A stretch of 64,000 nucleotides of DNA from Halobacillus sp. Marseille-Q1614 (GCF_902809865.1 NZ_CADDWH010000001.1:2976001-3040000), one strand, 5' to 3'; shown: positions 17,954 through 26,116, counted from the stretch's first letter. Translations and numbers: made by a program. Notes: generated by a model from the letters alone, not told the origin.

Positions 17954-18412
17954 TTAGCTCAATTTATTTTTGCGAATAAATAATAGTCCGCCTGTGCCTA
18001 GAAGTAAAGCGCCCACCAGCATCATCAATGGATTGCTGGTGGCTGTATTCGGAAGCTCTCCGCCTTCATCAGCTGAAGTACCATCTCCATCATCAGAAGA
18101 CCCGGCGGCTTCTTCATTGTCTTTTGACTCATCAGAAGAACTGTCACCTGAAGAATCTTTACTTGCGTTATATTCATCCCAATCTCCCTGAGTTGTTTCA
18201 CAAGGAAGATTGTCATTGTCACGGTCTAAATCAGACGGATCATTGTTCTCATCGTATCCGTGGGAATCCCAGAATTCCATAACTTCTTGTTTGTTATCAA
18301 AATCATCACAATTTCTGTCTACATCTCCGTGGCTTGCTAGAGCTGGACCCGAACCTAGAAAAATACCTGCTAAGAAAGCTACGCTGCAAAAAGCCATTAA
18401 TAACTTTTTCAA
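17954..18412 (-). CDS. Excalibur-domain surface protein with LPNTA sorting signal
   Basis: 152 aa. Signal peptide about 1-27 (GPALASHG). The excalibur calcium-binding loop DLDRDNDNLPCE is at 61-72 with a partner Cys35, as in secreted nuclease-like proteins. A Ser/Asp-rich spacer follows, then LPNTA (120-124), a membrane segment and a basic tail RKNKLS, i.e. a cell-wall sorting signal. The motif ends in A rather than G, as in substrates of class D sortases (BaSrtC recognises LPNTA). The expected product is a short wall-linked calcium-binding protein of unknown role. No sortase gene is in the window. Confidence 0.85.
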   Translation of the reverse strand: MKKLLMAFCSVAFLAGIFLGSGPALASHGDVDRNCDDFDNKQEVMEFWDSHGYDENNDPSDLDRDNDNLPCETTQGDWDEYNASKDSSGDSSSDESKDNEEAAGSSDDGDGTSADEGGELPNTATSNPLMMLVGALLLGTGGLLFIRKNKLS

Positions 18413-18690
18413 AATTCTTCAGCTCCTTCTTAAGTAAATTTTTCCCATCCCTCTACTTCGTCATGTTACAGCAATTTTATGTAAAAGTATACAAATTAGT
18501 ATGAATTTTCCTATAATTCTCGGTTTTGATCTTTAGAAATTGAAAAACCCTCACTTCCTGTTTAATTGTTTTTTAGTTTTAAAGAGAGCTGCTCGCTGCT
18601 GGGTCTTGCCAGCCTCCTCCTTTTTTATCCAGGGGTCTTAAAAAAACTCCCTACCTGAAAACTTTACTTAACAGAGCTAATATAAAAAAG
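18413..18690. other. Intergenic stretch with a repeat fragment
   Basis: About 280 bases without a gene. A short phrase TGGGTCTTGCCAGCCTCCTC (near 18600) is nearly the complement of part of the repeat at 1036-1560 (around 1390), so a repeat scrap may be present. Confidence 0.4.
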
Positions 18691-18726
18691 ACCACAAATG
18701 CTGGTCCCCCGGCATTTGTGGTTCTT
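18688..18726 (-). terminator. Terminator of the left ars arm (after trxB)
   Basis: CCACAAATGC-TGGTCCCCCG-GCATTTGTGG, with TCTTTTTTA on the minus strand. It marks the end of the arsR-to-trxB operon. Confidence 0.85.
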
Positions 18727-18731
18727 TTGAA

Positions 18732-19685
18732 TTAAGATAAACTTTGGCTCCAGTCAATGGTCGCTTCCCCTTCAAGAAAACGTTCAGCGTCCATAGCGGC
18801 CATACATCCTGTTCCTGCAGCAGTAATCGCCTGGCGATATTTTTGATCCTGAACATCACCGCAAGCAAAAACACCTGGAATATTTGTATTCGTAGTTCCT
18901 GGTTCAACCAGCAGGTAGCCTTTCTCATCCATATCCAGCTGGCCTTTTAAGAACTCGGTATTTGGGTTGTGGCCGATAGCGACGAATATGCCATCTGTCT
19001 CAATAATCTCTTCTTCACCGCTGTCCGAATCTTTTACTTTAACACCAGTAATCTTCATACCATCAGAAACCATTTCAACCGGCGTTTTGTTTAAAGCCCA
19101 CGTAATCTTTTCATTGGCTTTCGCGCGATCCTGCATAATCTTAGATGCACGCAGCTCTGTACGGCGGTGAATGATCTGCACTTCATCGGCAAACTTTGTA
19201 AGGAAGTTCGCTTCCTCCATGGCTGAGTCTCCTCCGCCAATGATAACTACTTTTTTATTGCGGAAGAAGAAACCGTCACAGGTCGCACATGTGCTTACGC
19301 CTTTCCCGATGTTTTCTTTTTCTCCAGGGATATCGAGCAGCTTGGCAGACGCACCTGTAGAAATAATAAGTGTCTGTGTTTCGAGCTCTCCTATGCCGTC
19401 TACTGTCAGCTTAAAAGGTCTCTTGTCTACATTTACATCGGTTACCCAGCCGCGTTTAAATTCAGCGCCAAAACGCTCAGCCTGTTTTTTCATATTGTCC
19501 ATGAGCTCTGGGCCCATGATTCCATGAGGAAAGCCAGGAAAGTTCTCTACTTCTGTTGTTAATGTTAATTGTCCTCCCGGCTCTGGTCCTTCAATCACTA
19601 ATGGCTGCATATTCGCTCTCGCTAAATAGACAGCTGCTGTTAAACCAGCTGGTCCTGTACCTAGTATAATAGCTTGATGTTTCAT
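18732..19685 (-). CDS. trxB: Thioredoxin reductase of the ars operon
   Basis: 317 aa. FAD site GTGPAGLTAAVYLARA at the N-terminus, redox-active CATC in STCATCDG, NADPH site IIGGGDSAMEEANFL, and the C-terminal FAD segment FACGDVQD. It reduces thioredoxin with NADPH. Being the last gene of the ars operon, 18 bases after arsA, it probably regenerates thioredoxin for the thioredoxin-dependent arsenate reductase ArsC. Whether it is the only trxB of the cell cannot be seen. The ribosome site is GGAGGAGA. Confidence 0.9.
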   Translation of the reverse strand: MKHQAIILGTGPAGLTAAVYLARANMQPLVIEGPEPGGQLTLTTEVENFPGFPHGIMGPELMDNMKKQAERFGAEFKRGWVTDVNVDKRPFKLTVDGIGELETQTLIISTGASAKLLDIPGEKENIGKGVSTCATCDGFFFRNKKVVIIGGGDSAMEEANFLTKFADEVQIIHRRTELRASKIMQDRAKANEKITWALNKTPVEMVSDGMKITGVKVKDSDSGEEEIIETDGIFVAIGHNPNTEFLKGQLDMDEKGYLLVEPGTTNTNIPGVFACGDVQDQKYRQAITAAGTGCMAAMDAERFLEGEATIDWSQSLS

Positions 19686-19703
19686 TTTTTATCTCCTCCT
19701 TAT

Positions 19704-21449
19704 TTAAAGAATAGATTCTGCTACAGGGGATTTTTCCCAAGGAAGTACAGCGGCTTGTGGTTTACTGCTTGTCACCCGCTCAATCCACTTACTTTCTGCC
19801 TGGGCTTTCGCCTGCAGCAGATGATCATTGGTGTCCGCTGCCGATAAGCATTGGTTCATAATCCACCAGCTTGGATGTAACCCTGCTCTTCGCAGGTCTG
19901 TTTCCAGCCGTTCAGCTTCATATACAGGGGTAGCCTCCGGCAATGAAACAATGCACATCTTTGTATAGCTCTCATCCTGAAGTGTAGGCAGAAGTTTTTT
20001 AACGGAAGTTGGAACTTCGCCTGTTGTGCGTTCAATTTCCTTATGATACGACTGTGCAGCGTCTAGTAGTAATAAAGTATGCCCAGTTGGCGCCGTATCA
20101 ATTACGATAAACTCTTCCTCAGAATGTTCGACAACGTCAGCAAAGGCCCGAAATACGGCAATTTCCTCCGTACAGGGAGAATCTAAGTCCTCCTGCAAAT
20201 ATTTTATTTCATCCTTACTTAATTCCTTACCCGAATCCTTCAGTACTTTATCCTTATAGCGTTCTGTCTCTAATTTAGGGTCGATGTGACTGACAGATAA
20301 ACGTTCATCGTCAAAATCAGTAAACAGGCGGCTGAGGTGATCGGCAGGATCTGTCGTTGTTAACCGGACAGAAAAGCCTTTCTTCCAGAGTCCCTTAGCT
20401 ATACTTGCCGCAGCAGATGTTTTGCCGACGCCGCCTTTCCCCATCGTAAAAATCAATCCTTTTTCCATGCTGGCAAAGTCATCGATAACATCCTGCATTG
20501 TTGAACCTGAGAGCTTATGCCAATCAGGCACTAATTCTTGATCAGTTACATTGCCGCTTATCCACTGTCTTAAGGAGTCTACTCTACTTAATGAAAGTGG
20601 GGCAAAGGGGAGTTTAAATGTTGGCAGTGACTTTAAATGGTCAGAGATACAACTCATAGCGCTTTGCTGTTTTTCCCTGAAACTTCTAGAAACATCGTCC
20701 CCCTCAACAGGAGGAGTGGAAATCAGACCATTGATGATTAATTTTTGATTAGAAATTCCAATTTCTTTTAATTCCTTAGAAGAACGTTCAGCTTCATATA
20801 GTGCCGATTCATCAGGCCGGCTCACAATAAACAGAACTGTCTTCTCCGGATCATTCAAGCTGGCTACCGCTCTTTCATATATGTTTTTTTTGCCCGCTAA
20901 TGCCGACATAGGACCCAGGCAGGAGGCTCCGTTAGGGTTCTCCTCCATAAATCCTGACCAAGCCTGCGGCAGCTGTAAAAGCCGCAGCGTGTGGCCGGTA
21001 GGGGCGGTATCAAAAATAATGTGGTCGAATTGGTCGTGAAGCTTTGGATCACTTAAAAAAGCTGTAAAAGAATCAAACGCGGCAATTTCAGTTGTACAAG
21101 CTCCTGACATCTGCTCTTCCATTGAAGCAATCACAGTATCCGGGAGCTGTCCCCGATACGGACCAATCGACTTTTCCCGGTGCTCTTCAGCTGCTTCTTC
21201 AGGGTCTAAATTAGCGACGGCCAGCCGTGGAACACTCTTTAAAAAACGCCGCTCGTTTGTTAACTTCTCTTCAAAGATATCCTGTAAATTTGAAGCTGGA
21301 TCGGTGCTGATAAGCAATACCGTCTTTCCTTGATCAGCGAGTGAAACCGCTGTCGCGCAGGCAGTCGATGTCTTTCCTACTCCACCCTTTCCCGTAAAAA
21401 AAAGAAAGAGCGGATAATTCAACTTCATTGGATCAAACACGTTATACAT
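19704..21449 (-). CDS. arsA: Arsenite-transporting ATPase ArsA
   Basis: 581 aa with two homologous ATPase halves, the usual ArsA size. Each half has a deviant Walker A: FTGKGGVGKTS (about 18-28) and TMGKGGVGKTS (about 335-345). Each also has a DTAPTGHTLRLL / DTAPTGHTLLLL switch. It couples ATP hydrolysis to arsenite or antimonite export through ArsB on the inner membrane face, receiving metalloid from ArsD. Start ATG follows AAGGAG. It lies 12 bases after arsD and 18 before trxB. Confidence 0.93.
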   Translation of the reverse strand: MYNVFDPMKLNYPLFLFFTGKGGVGKTSTACATAVSLADQGKTVLLISTDPASNLQDIFEEKLTNERRFLKSVPRLAVANLDPEEAAEEHREKSIGPYRGQLPDTVIASMEEQMSGACTTEIAAFDSFTAFLSDPKLHDQFDHIIFDTAPTGHTLRLLQLPQAWSGFMEENPNGASCLGPMSALAGKKNIYERAVASLNDPEKTVLFIVSRPDESALYEAERSSKELKEIGISNQKLIINGLISTPPVEGDDVSRSFREKQQSAMSCISDHLKSLPTFKLPFAPLSLSRVDSLRQWISGNVTDQELVPDWHKLSGSTMQDVIDDFASMEKGLIFTMGKGGVGKTSAAASIAKGLWKKGFSVRLTTTDPADHLSRLFTDFDDERLSVSHIDPKLETERYKDKVLKDSGKELSKDEIKYLQEDLDSPCTEEIAVFRAFADVVEHSEEEFIVIDTAPTGHTLLLLDAAQSYHKEIERTTGEVPTSVKKLLPTLQDESYTKMCIVSLPEATPVYEAERLETDLRRAGLHPSWWIMNQCLSAADTNDHLLQAKAQAESKWIERVTSSKPQAAVLPWEKSPVAESIL

Positions 21450-21461
21450 TAGGAAGGCTCC

Positions 21462-21815
21462 TTAGTCTAATATGTTAAACTGTGTCTTCGGTTGTGGTGA
21501 GAAAATTGATTTTTCGAGGCCTGTCCATGCAGCGAATTCTTCAGCATTGGGATAAGCCCCCGTTTTTGCAACTTCTCCATCAACTAAAATCAGAGGCAGA
21601 GCCTGTTCCCCGCTTTCATCGAGCTGTTTGCGGACGACAGGGTTTTCAACAAACTTCTGAGGCTCTGTTGAAAGGTTATAACGAGCAACCTCAATGTTCT
21701 TTTTTTCTAAAATGCCAAGACTGCTGGCTACTTTCGTCAGTTCAGGGTCTACACTTGGTCCGCAGACGCCAGTGGAACAGCACATAGCCGGATCAAAGAC
21801 TTCTATTTTCTTCAT
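21462..21815 (-). CDS. arsD: Arsenic metallochaperone ArsD
   Basis: 117 aa from ATG 21815, which follows AAAGGAGAG; longer readings run back through a terminator hairpin. The N-terminus KKIEVFDPAMCCSTGVCGPS has the metal-binding Cys12-Cys13 and Cys18, and PLILVDGEVAKTGAYP gives the thioredoxin-like core. The protein hands trivalent arsenic to ArsA and is a weak operon regulator in some species. It is followed at once by arsA, its partner. Confidence 0.9.
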   Translation of the reverse strand: MKKIEVFDPAMCCSTGVCGPSVDPELTKVASSLGILEKKNIEVARYNLSTEPQKFVENPVVRKQLDESGEQALPLILVDGEVAKTGAYPNAEEFAAWTGLEKSIFSPQPKTQFNILD

Positions 21816-21836
21816 ATCTTTCTCTCCTTTTAAATA

Positions 21837-21863
21837 AAAGCCGAGAGGATCTCCCGGCTTTTG
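21837..21863 (-). terminator. Terminator hairpin inside the ars operon, between arsC and arsD
   Basis: Minus strand AAAGCCGGGAGATCCTCTCGGCTTTT, about a 10-bp stem with one mismatch and a T tail, 8 bases after the arsC stop and 22 before arsD. It should lower expression of arsD-arsA-trxB relative to arsB-arsC. Confidence 0.75.
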
Positions 21864-21870
21864 TTGTCGT

Positions 21871-22293
21871 TTATTCTTTGTCTCTTGCAAACTGCTGAAT
21901 ACGCTCGCTGATTTGGTCACGTACTCTTTGGAAAACGGCCCATTTTTCTTCTTCTGTACCCTCTGCTTTCGCTGGGTCGTCAAACCCCCAGTGGAAGCGC
22001 GTAACGTGAGGCGGTGTCATCGGGCATTTATCGTTGGCATCTCCGCAAAGCGTAATAGCATAAGCAGCATTGTTTAAGATATCAGGATCAATAATGTCGG
22101 AAGTTTGATCAGAAATATCAATATCTACTTCATTCATCGCTTTAACGGCATTAGGGTTTAAGCCGTGTGCTTCAATTCCTGCTGAAAGGACTTCGAACTC
22201 GTCTCCAAGATATTTCTTACCGAAACCTTCAGCCATTTGACTGCGGCAAGAGTTCCCTGTGCATAGAAAGTAAACTACTGGTTTGTTAGACAT
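21871..22293 (-). CDS. arsC: Arsenate reductase, thioredoxin-coupled
   Basis: 140 aa from ATG 22293 (ribosome site AAAGGAGAA). It has the low-molecular-weight phosphatase P-loop CTGNSCRS (Cys11, Cys16) and the resolving pair Cys83 and Cys90 in [10 protein letters not shown], the thioredoxin-linked ArsC of Gram-positives (pI258 type). It reduces arsenate to arsenite in the cytoplasm. TrxB from the same operon can keep its thioredoxin reduced. A longer reading to 22434 is only upstream leader. Confidence 0.95.
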   Translation of the reverse strand: MSNKPVVYFLCTGNSCRSQMAEGFGKKYLGDEFEVLSAGIEAHGLNPNAVKAMNEVDIDISDQTSDIIDPDILNNAAYAITLCGDANDKCPMTPPHVTRFHWGFDDPAKAEGTEEEKWAVFQRVRDQISERIQQFARDKE

Positions 22294-22485
22294 ATTAAAT
22301 TTCTCCTTTTTATTTAGACACTGATAACTTTCTTGCGATTTATTGGTAATTTGTTCACTTCCTGAGCGGACGAATGGACAGGCCTCGTCCCTCGCTTGAG
22401 GGGTAGTACCGCCCGTTTTTTTCGCAGGTGTCACAGATTACCTTTTCGTCAACGTTGACCAGAGCCTTTTATATTTTGAATTAAA
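22294..22485. other. arsB-arsC spacer
   Basis: 192 bases within the operon, longer than the other spacers. It contains the imperfect repeat CCTCG-TCC-CTCGCTTGAGGGG but no clear promoter or gene. Confidence 0.35.
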
Positions 22486-23781
22486 TTATATAATTAGCAG
22501 CCATAGATAGAGACCGACTAATGTAATAAACAGTGTTGGAACCGTGAGGATGACTCCTATCTTGAAGTAGTATCCCCAGGAAATTTTAACGCCTTTCGTT
22601 GAAAGAACATGAAGCCATAGTAATGTGGCTAAAGATCCAATCGGCGTAATTTTCGGTCCTAAATCAGAACCGATCACATTCGCGTAAATTAATGCTTCTC
22701 TCATCGTACCGGATGTATTCGTCTCAGCAATCGCTAAAGCATCAATCATGACAGTCGGCATGTTGTTCATAACCGAAGAGAGGATGGCAGCTATGAATCC
22801 CATGGAAACAGTAGCTGCGAACATTCCCTGATCTGCTGTATATTGAATCACATCAGCCAGTACGTTAGTCAGTCCGACATTTCGAAGCCCATAAACAACG
22901 ACGTACATTCCAATAGAGAAAAACACGATTGCCCATGGGGCTCCCTTTATTACTGCCGCTGTCTCAACGGCTGGACTTCTGCGTGCCATGATAAGGAAGA
23001 ATATAGCGATGACTCCTGCAATGATGGAAACCGGAATTCCTAACGGCTCGCTCGCAAAATATCCGATAAGCAGAACTGCGAGAACTCCCCAGGATAATCT
23101 GAACATCTTATGGTCCATCAAAGCCTGTTTAGGTTCTTTTAGATCGCTCAGGTTGTAATTACTTGGTATGTCCTTCTTAAAGAAAATGTATAAGACAAGG
23201 ATACTGGCTCCTAATGAGAAGAAATTAGGAACAATCATACGTGACGCGTACTCGGCAAAACCAATGCCAAAGAAGTCAGCTGAAACGATGTTAACAAGGT
23301 TACTGACCACCAGCGGAAGTGAAGTCGTATCTGCGATAAAACCGCTGGCCATGATAAAGGGAAGAATCATTTTTTCTTTAAAATTCAAATTCCTAACCAT
23401 AGCTAAAACGATTGGAGTTAATATTAATGCTGCTCCATCGTTCGCAAATAATGCAGCGACCACTGCACCCAGTAAAGTTACATAAATGAACATTTTCATT
23501 CCGTTGCCTTTAGCGATTCTCGCCATATGAAGAGCGGCCCATTCAAAAAAGCCGATTTCATCAAGAATAAGCGAGATAATAATAATAGCAATAAAGGCAA
23601 GTGTGGCATTCCATACGATGTCGGTTACAGCGATAACATCCTGAAAGTCTACGACACCGACAATTAGAGCGATGATCGCTCCTCCGCAAGCTGACCAGCC
23701 GATTCCTAAGTTTTTCGGCTGCCAGATCACTAAAATAAGTGTAAGTAAAAATATAATTGAAGCTGCAATTGCTAAATTCAA
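22486..23781 (-). CDS. arsB: Arsenite efflux permease ArsB
   Basis: 431 aa, about 12 membrane segments, the normal ArsB length. Typical stretches are [46 protein letters not shown] and [21 protein letters not shown]. It exports arsenite and antimonite, alone by proton motive force or with ArsA as an ATP-driven pump. The start is TTG at 23781 after CAGGGGGAT. First structural gene after arsR, 13 bases away. Confidence 0.95.
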   Translation of the reverse strand: MNLAIAASIIFLLTLILVIWQPKNLGIGWSACGGAIIALIVGVVDFQDVIAVTDIVWNATLAFIAIIIISLILDEIGFFEWAALHMARIAKGNGMKMFIYVTLLGAVVAALFANDGAALILTPIVLAMVRNLNFKEKMILPFIMASGFIADTTSLPLVVSNLVNIVSADFFGIGFAEYASRMIVPNFFSLGASILVLYIFFKKDIPSNYNLSDLKEPKQALMDHKMFRLSWGVLAVLLIGYFASEPLGIPVSIIAGVIAIFFLIMARRSPAVETAAVIKGAPWAIVFFSIGMYVVVYGLRNVGLTNVLADVIQYTADQGMFAATVSMGFIAAILSSVMNNMPTVMIDALAIAETNTSGTMREALIYANVIGSDLGPKITPIGSLATLLWLHVLSTKGVKISWGYYFKIGVILTVPTLFITLVGLYLWLLII

Positions 23782-23794
23782 AAGAATCCCCCTG

Positions 23795-24139
23795 TTAATC
23801 GCACTGGATGCGTAATCCCGCTTCCTCTAATGCACGTAATTTTTTTATTTGATCTGGAATCTGCTCTAAGATTTGCTGAATGATCGGATAGGTTTCGTGA
23901 TTTTTATTTAATGAGTAAAAAACCCACTGACCTCTTCGATTTTCCTTCACCAGCCCAGCGTCACGTAATTTTCGTAAATGCTGACTGACAGAAGGCTGAC
24001 TCATTTTCAAAACCTCAACAAACTCACATACACAGCACTCTCCATTACTAACGAGGCCGATAATCGTTAAACGTGTTTTATCTCCTAACAGTTTAAGTGT
24101 CTGTGCTGCAGTTTCAATATCGATGATTGTTTTTTCCAT
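23795..24139 (-). CDS. arsR: ArsR repressor of the left ars arm
   Basis: 114 aa winged helix: [17 protein letters not shown], then the metal site ECCVCEF (Cys35, Cys36, Cys38, a variant of ELCVC), then the recognition helix [19 protein letters not shown] and the wing [11 protein letters not shown]. Arsenite binding releases it from DNA. It heads the arsR-B-C-D-A-trxB operon. The 20-base perfect palindrome at 24161-24180 just upstream is the likely operator. Confidence 0.93.
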   Translation of the reverse strand: MEKTIIDIETAAQTLKLLGDKTRLTIIGLVSNGECCVCEFVEVLKMSQPSVSQHLRKLRDAGLVKENRRGQWVFYSLNKNHETYPIIQQILEQIPDQIKKLRALEEAGLRIQCD

Positions 24140-24160
24140 AACCTCACCTCTCTTATCACA

Positions 24161-24180
24161 ATATAAGCATATGCTTATAT
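24161..24180. promoter_or_regulatory. Perfect 20-base palindrome, probable ArsR operator (left arm)
   Basis: ATATAAGCATATGCTTATAT is exactly self-complementary and lies 22 bases before the arsR start codon, overlapping the likely core promoter. It differs from the ATCAA/TTGAT boxes of the right arm. Confidence 0.75.
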
Positions 24181-24286
24181 AAGCAAGTGTAATGCATCAT
24201 ATTTTCATTTCTTTTTTAGCTATAACCAAGACATATAATAATATACTTATATGTTGAAGTAAACCATCAAAGTATAAAAAATGTGT

Positions 24287-24305
24287 AAATCAATTTTTTT
24301 GATTT
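24287..24305. promoter_or_regulatory. ATCAA/TTGAT box 1 overlapping promoter of second arsR
   Basis: AAATCAA-TTTTT-TTGATTT, a perfect 7-base inverted repeat. It covers the -35 of a candidate promoter TTGATT (24299-24304), 18-base spacer, TATAAA (24323-24328). Confidence 0.65.
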
Positions 24306-24345
24306 ATTAGTTGCAATATGGATATAAATGGCATACACTTATATT

Positions 24346-24362
24346 AATCAAAAAACATTGAT
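24346..24362. promoter_or_regulatory. ATCAA/TTGAT box 2
   Basis: ATCAA-AAAACA-TTGAT, in the leader of the second arsR, just downstream of the predicted transcription start. Confidence 0.6.
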
Positions 24363-24378
24363 GAAGGAGACACCTGCC

Positions 24379-24699
24379 ATGACTAAAGAAATACAAGTAA
24401 CCGATATCTCCATGCAGAGAACCTTTGCGGAATACGAAAAGAAGTTTAAAGCACTATCTGACCAGCGCAGACTCCAAATCCTTCATGAAATAACTCAGCA
24501 AAAAGAGGTCTGTGTGTGCGACCTGGCAGATACGATGGAACTGCCTCAATCAAAGCTTTCTTACCACTTAAAAATCCTCATGGACGCAGGGCTTATCGAA
24601 AAAGAAACTAGAGGAACGTGGAGTTATTACACCTTGAATCATTCACAATTAAACCATCTGCTGTCTGAAGAGCTATGCTGCTTATTTCGTCGGGATTAA
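24379..24699 (+). CDS. Second ArsR-family repressor
   Basis: 106 aa from ATG 24379 (site GAAGGAGAC). Winged helix FKALSDQRRLQILHEI, metal motif EVCVCDLA (Cys45, Cys47), recognition helix LPQSKLSYHLKILMDAGLIE and wing RGTWSYYTL. It ends with an extra Cys100-Cys101 pair (ELCCLFRRD), which could complete an As(III) or organoarsenical site; C-terminal cysteines are known to do this in some ArsR proteins. Divergent from the first arsR and with a different operator sequence, so the two arms are probably controlled separately (inference). Confidence 0.88.
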   Translation: MTKEIQVTDISMQRTFAEYEKKFKALSDQRRLQILHEITQQKEVCVCDLADTMELPQSKLSYHLKILMDAGLIEKETRGTWSYYTLNHSQLNHLLSEELCCLFRRD

Positions 24700-24712
24700 T
24701 TTTTTAAACTAT

Positions 24713-24730
24713 AAATCAAAAAAATTTGAT
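24713..24730. promoter_or_regulatory. ATCAA/TTGAT box 3
   Basis: ATCAAA-AAAA-TTTGAT, a perfect inverted repeat in the short gap between the second arsR and the Cys-rich peptide gene. Confidence 0.6.
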
Positions 24731-24746
24731 GAAAGGAGGAATTACG

Positions 24747-24908
24747 ATGCATTATGAATTATTAAAGCTTCACAGAGAAGAGATTCGCCAATCCATTCAA
24801 AATAATCGGAGATCTAACCAGCGCTCTGGATTCTCCCTTAGCCCGCTTAAAGTGCTGTTTGCCAAAAAACAGCCGAAATGCTGCGAGTGTGGATGTGCAG
24901 TGTCCTAA
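24747..24908 (+). CDS. Cys-rich small protein of the right ars arm
   Basis: 53 aa, starting at ATG 24747 after GAAAGGAGGAA. It has a basic, helical N-terminal half (LLKLHREEIRQSIQNN) and a C-terminal LKVLFAKKQPKCCECGCAVS with four cysteines in CCECGC. I recognise no named family. Its LKVLFAKKQPKCC resembles LKKIFGSKKEKPCC of the microprotein at 25905-26006, on the far side of the permease. Lying between arsR and an ArsP-like permease and preceded by an ArsR-type box, it may bind trivalent arsenic as a chaperone or permease partner (inference). Confidence 0.7.
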   Translation: MHYELLKLHREEIRQSIQNNRRSNQRSGFSLSPLKVLFAKKQPKCCECGCAVS

Positions 24909-24917
24909 CATGGTTTA

Positions 24918-24939
24918 TTAATCAAAAAAAATCGATTAA
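24918..24939. promoter_or_regulatory. ATCAA/TTGAT-like box 4
   Basis: TTAATC-AAAAAAAATC-GATTAA just ahead of the permease gene. A looser member of the same series of inverted repeats. Confidence 0.45.
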
Positions 24940-24953
24940 TTGGAGGTGAAAAT

Positions 24954-25817
24954 ATGATGGATGTTTTTCTGAGCTTTATCAGCATTGCTCTTGAGCTCAC
25001 TATTCTCTTTATAGGAATATCACTTGTTATTAACTTGCTACAGGGTGTTATCCCTTATTACAAAATGGAACGGCTGATGAATCACAGTCACCCGCTGCTT
25101 CAGGCTGGTGCGGCAATCATGTTCGCCTTTGTCACACCTTTTTGCTCTTGTTCTACCATTCCTATTGTAGTGAACCTGCTTCGCAATCATGTGAAGTTTT
25201 CGATCGTCATGGTTTTCTTGTTCGCTTCCCCTGTACTAGACCTGACAATATTTACGCTCATGACTTACTTACTAGGCTGGAAAATCAGTCTTTTCTACAC
25301 GATCCTTACCATAATATTTTCAATAATTATAGGGTTCTCCTTAAGTGCACTGGGATTTGAAAAACAATTAAAAAATGTCATTGTAGAGAATGCTCCTCAA
25401 GAGGAAAAACGTTTTAATATTAGGGCAGCCATGAACGAAACATGGAACTTAATGAAGACGGTCTATCCCTTTCTCATTTTAGGAGCGGGTATTGGAGCCT
25501 TTATTCAAGGTTTCGTTCCTGCTGAATGGATGGCTGTTTATATGGGCGGTGAAAACTGGTGGATTGTTCCGATTGCAGCGCTGACCGGAATTCCTCTTTA
25601 CATCAGGTTATCTACGATGATTCCTGTTTCGCAAATTATGCTCGCTAAAGGGATGGCTCTTGGCCCTGTAATGGCCCTTATGATTAGTTCGGCGGGCGCC
25701 AGCCTTCCCGAAATAACAATGCTCCACAGCCTTTTTAAAAAGAAACTGGTATTCGCGTTTATTGGTTCTGTACTATTTATGGCTTCCATGTCAGGATTCT
25801 TGTTCTATCTCATATAA
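24954..25817 (+). CDS. ArsP-like permease (UPF0718/DUF318)
   Basis: 287 aa, about 8 membrane segments. The family hallmark TPFCSCSTIP (Cys64, Cys66) is in an early helix; a second similar region reads GIPLYIRLSTMIPVSQIML with SSAGASLPEITML. Proteins of this permease family include Campylobacter ArsP, which exports methylarsenite and aromatic arsenicals. Given the neighbouring arsR and operators, export of an arsenical is likely, but which one is unknown. The start follows TTGGAGGTG. The microprotein gene follows 87 bases on. Confidence 0.85.
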   Translation: MMDVFLSFISIALELTILFIGISLVINLLQGVIPYYKMERLMNHSHPLLQAGAAIMFAFVTPFCSCSTIPIVVNLLRNHVKFSIVMVFLFASPVLDLTIFTLMTYLLGWKISLFYTILTIIFSIIIGFSLSALGFEKQLKNVIVENAPQEEKRFNIRAAMNETWNLMKTVYPFLILGAGIGAFIQGFVPAEWMAVYMGGENWWIVPIAALTGIPLYIRLSTMIPVSQIMLAKGMALGPVMALMISSAGASLPEITMLHSLFKKKLVFAFIGSVLFMASMSGFLFYLI

Positions 25818-25904
25818 AGGCTTTTATTTTCTTGAACGCTGGAGTCTTGCAGATTCGCTGCTACACCCATCTTTAACAGAAACAATATAAGGGAGGAAGA
25901 AAAA

Positions 25905-26006
25905 ATGAGCATTTTAAAAAAGATTTTTGGATCAAAAAAAGAAAAGCCTTGCTGTACGATAAAAATTAAAGAAGTAAAAGAAGAGAAAAAGCAGAACTGT
26001 AAATGA
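25905..26006 (+). CDS. 33-aa CC microprotein at end of right ars arm
   Basis: Starts at ATG 25905 behind a strong site (GGGAGG, 8-base spacing) and ends at TGA 26004. The sequence begins MSILKKIFGSKKEKPCCTIK and continues Lys/Glu-rich to ...KKQNCK, giving Cys16, Cys17 and Cys32. Its first half resembles the CC-containing part of the 53-aa peptide upstream of the permease. A T-tailed hairpin follows directly, so it is the last gene of this unit. Probably a trivalent-metalloid ligand or permease accessory (inference). Confidence 0.7.
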   Translation: MSILKKIFGSKKEKPCCTIKIKEVKEEKKQNCK

Positions 26007-26036
26007 GCTGTTTCCTCAGTGGAGGCAGCTTTTTCA
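26006..26036 (+). terminator. Terminator of right ars arm
   Basis: AGCTGTTTCC-TCAGT-GGAGGCAGCT followed by TTTTC, immediately after the microprotein stop. Confidence 0.75.
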
Positions 26037-26116
26037 TATTAAACAAACGTTTAACCAACATTCTTTAAACATCTATGATAGGCTGAAATTATCATTACAT
26101 AGAGGAGGATATTCTA

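Noticed and set aside
22294-22434. N-terminal extension of ArsC to GTG 22434
   Set aside because: No family member has it, and ATG 22293 has an ideal ribosome site.
24287-24939. The ATCAA/TTGAT boxes as a CRISPR-like or direct repeat array
   Set aside because: Spacings are irregular and genes lie between; each is an inverted repeat, as expected for operators.
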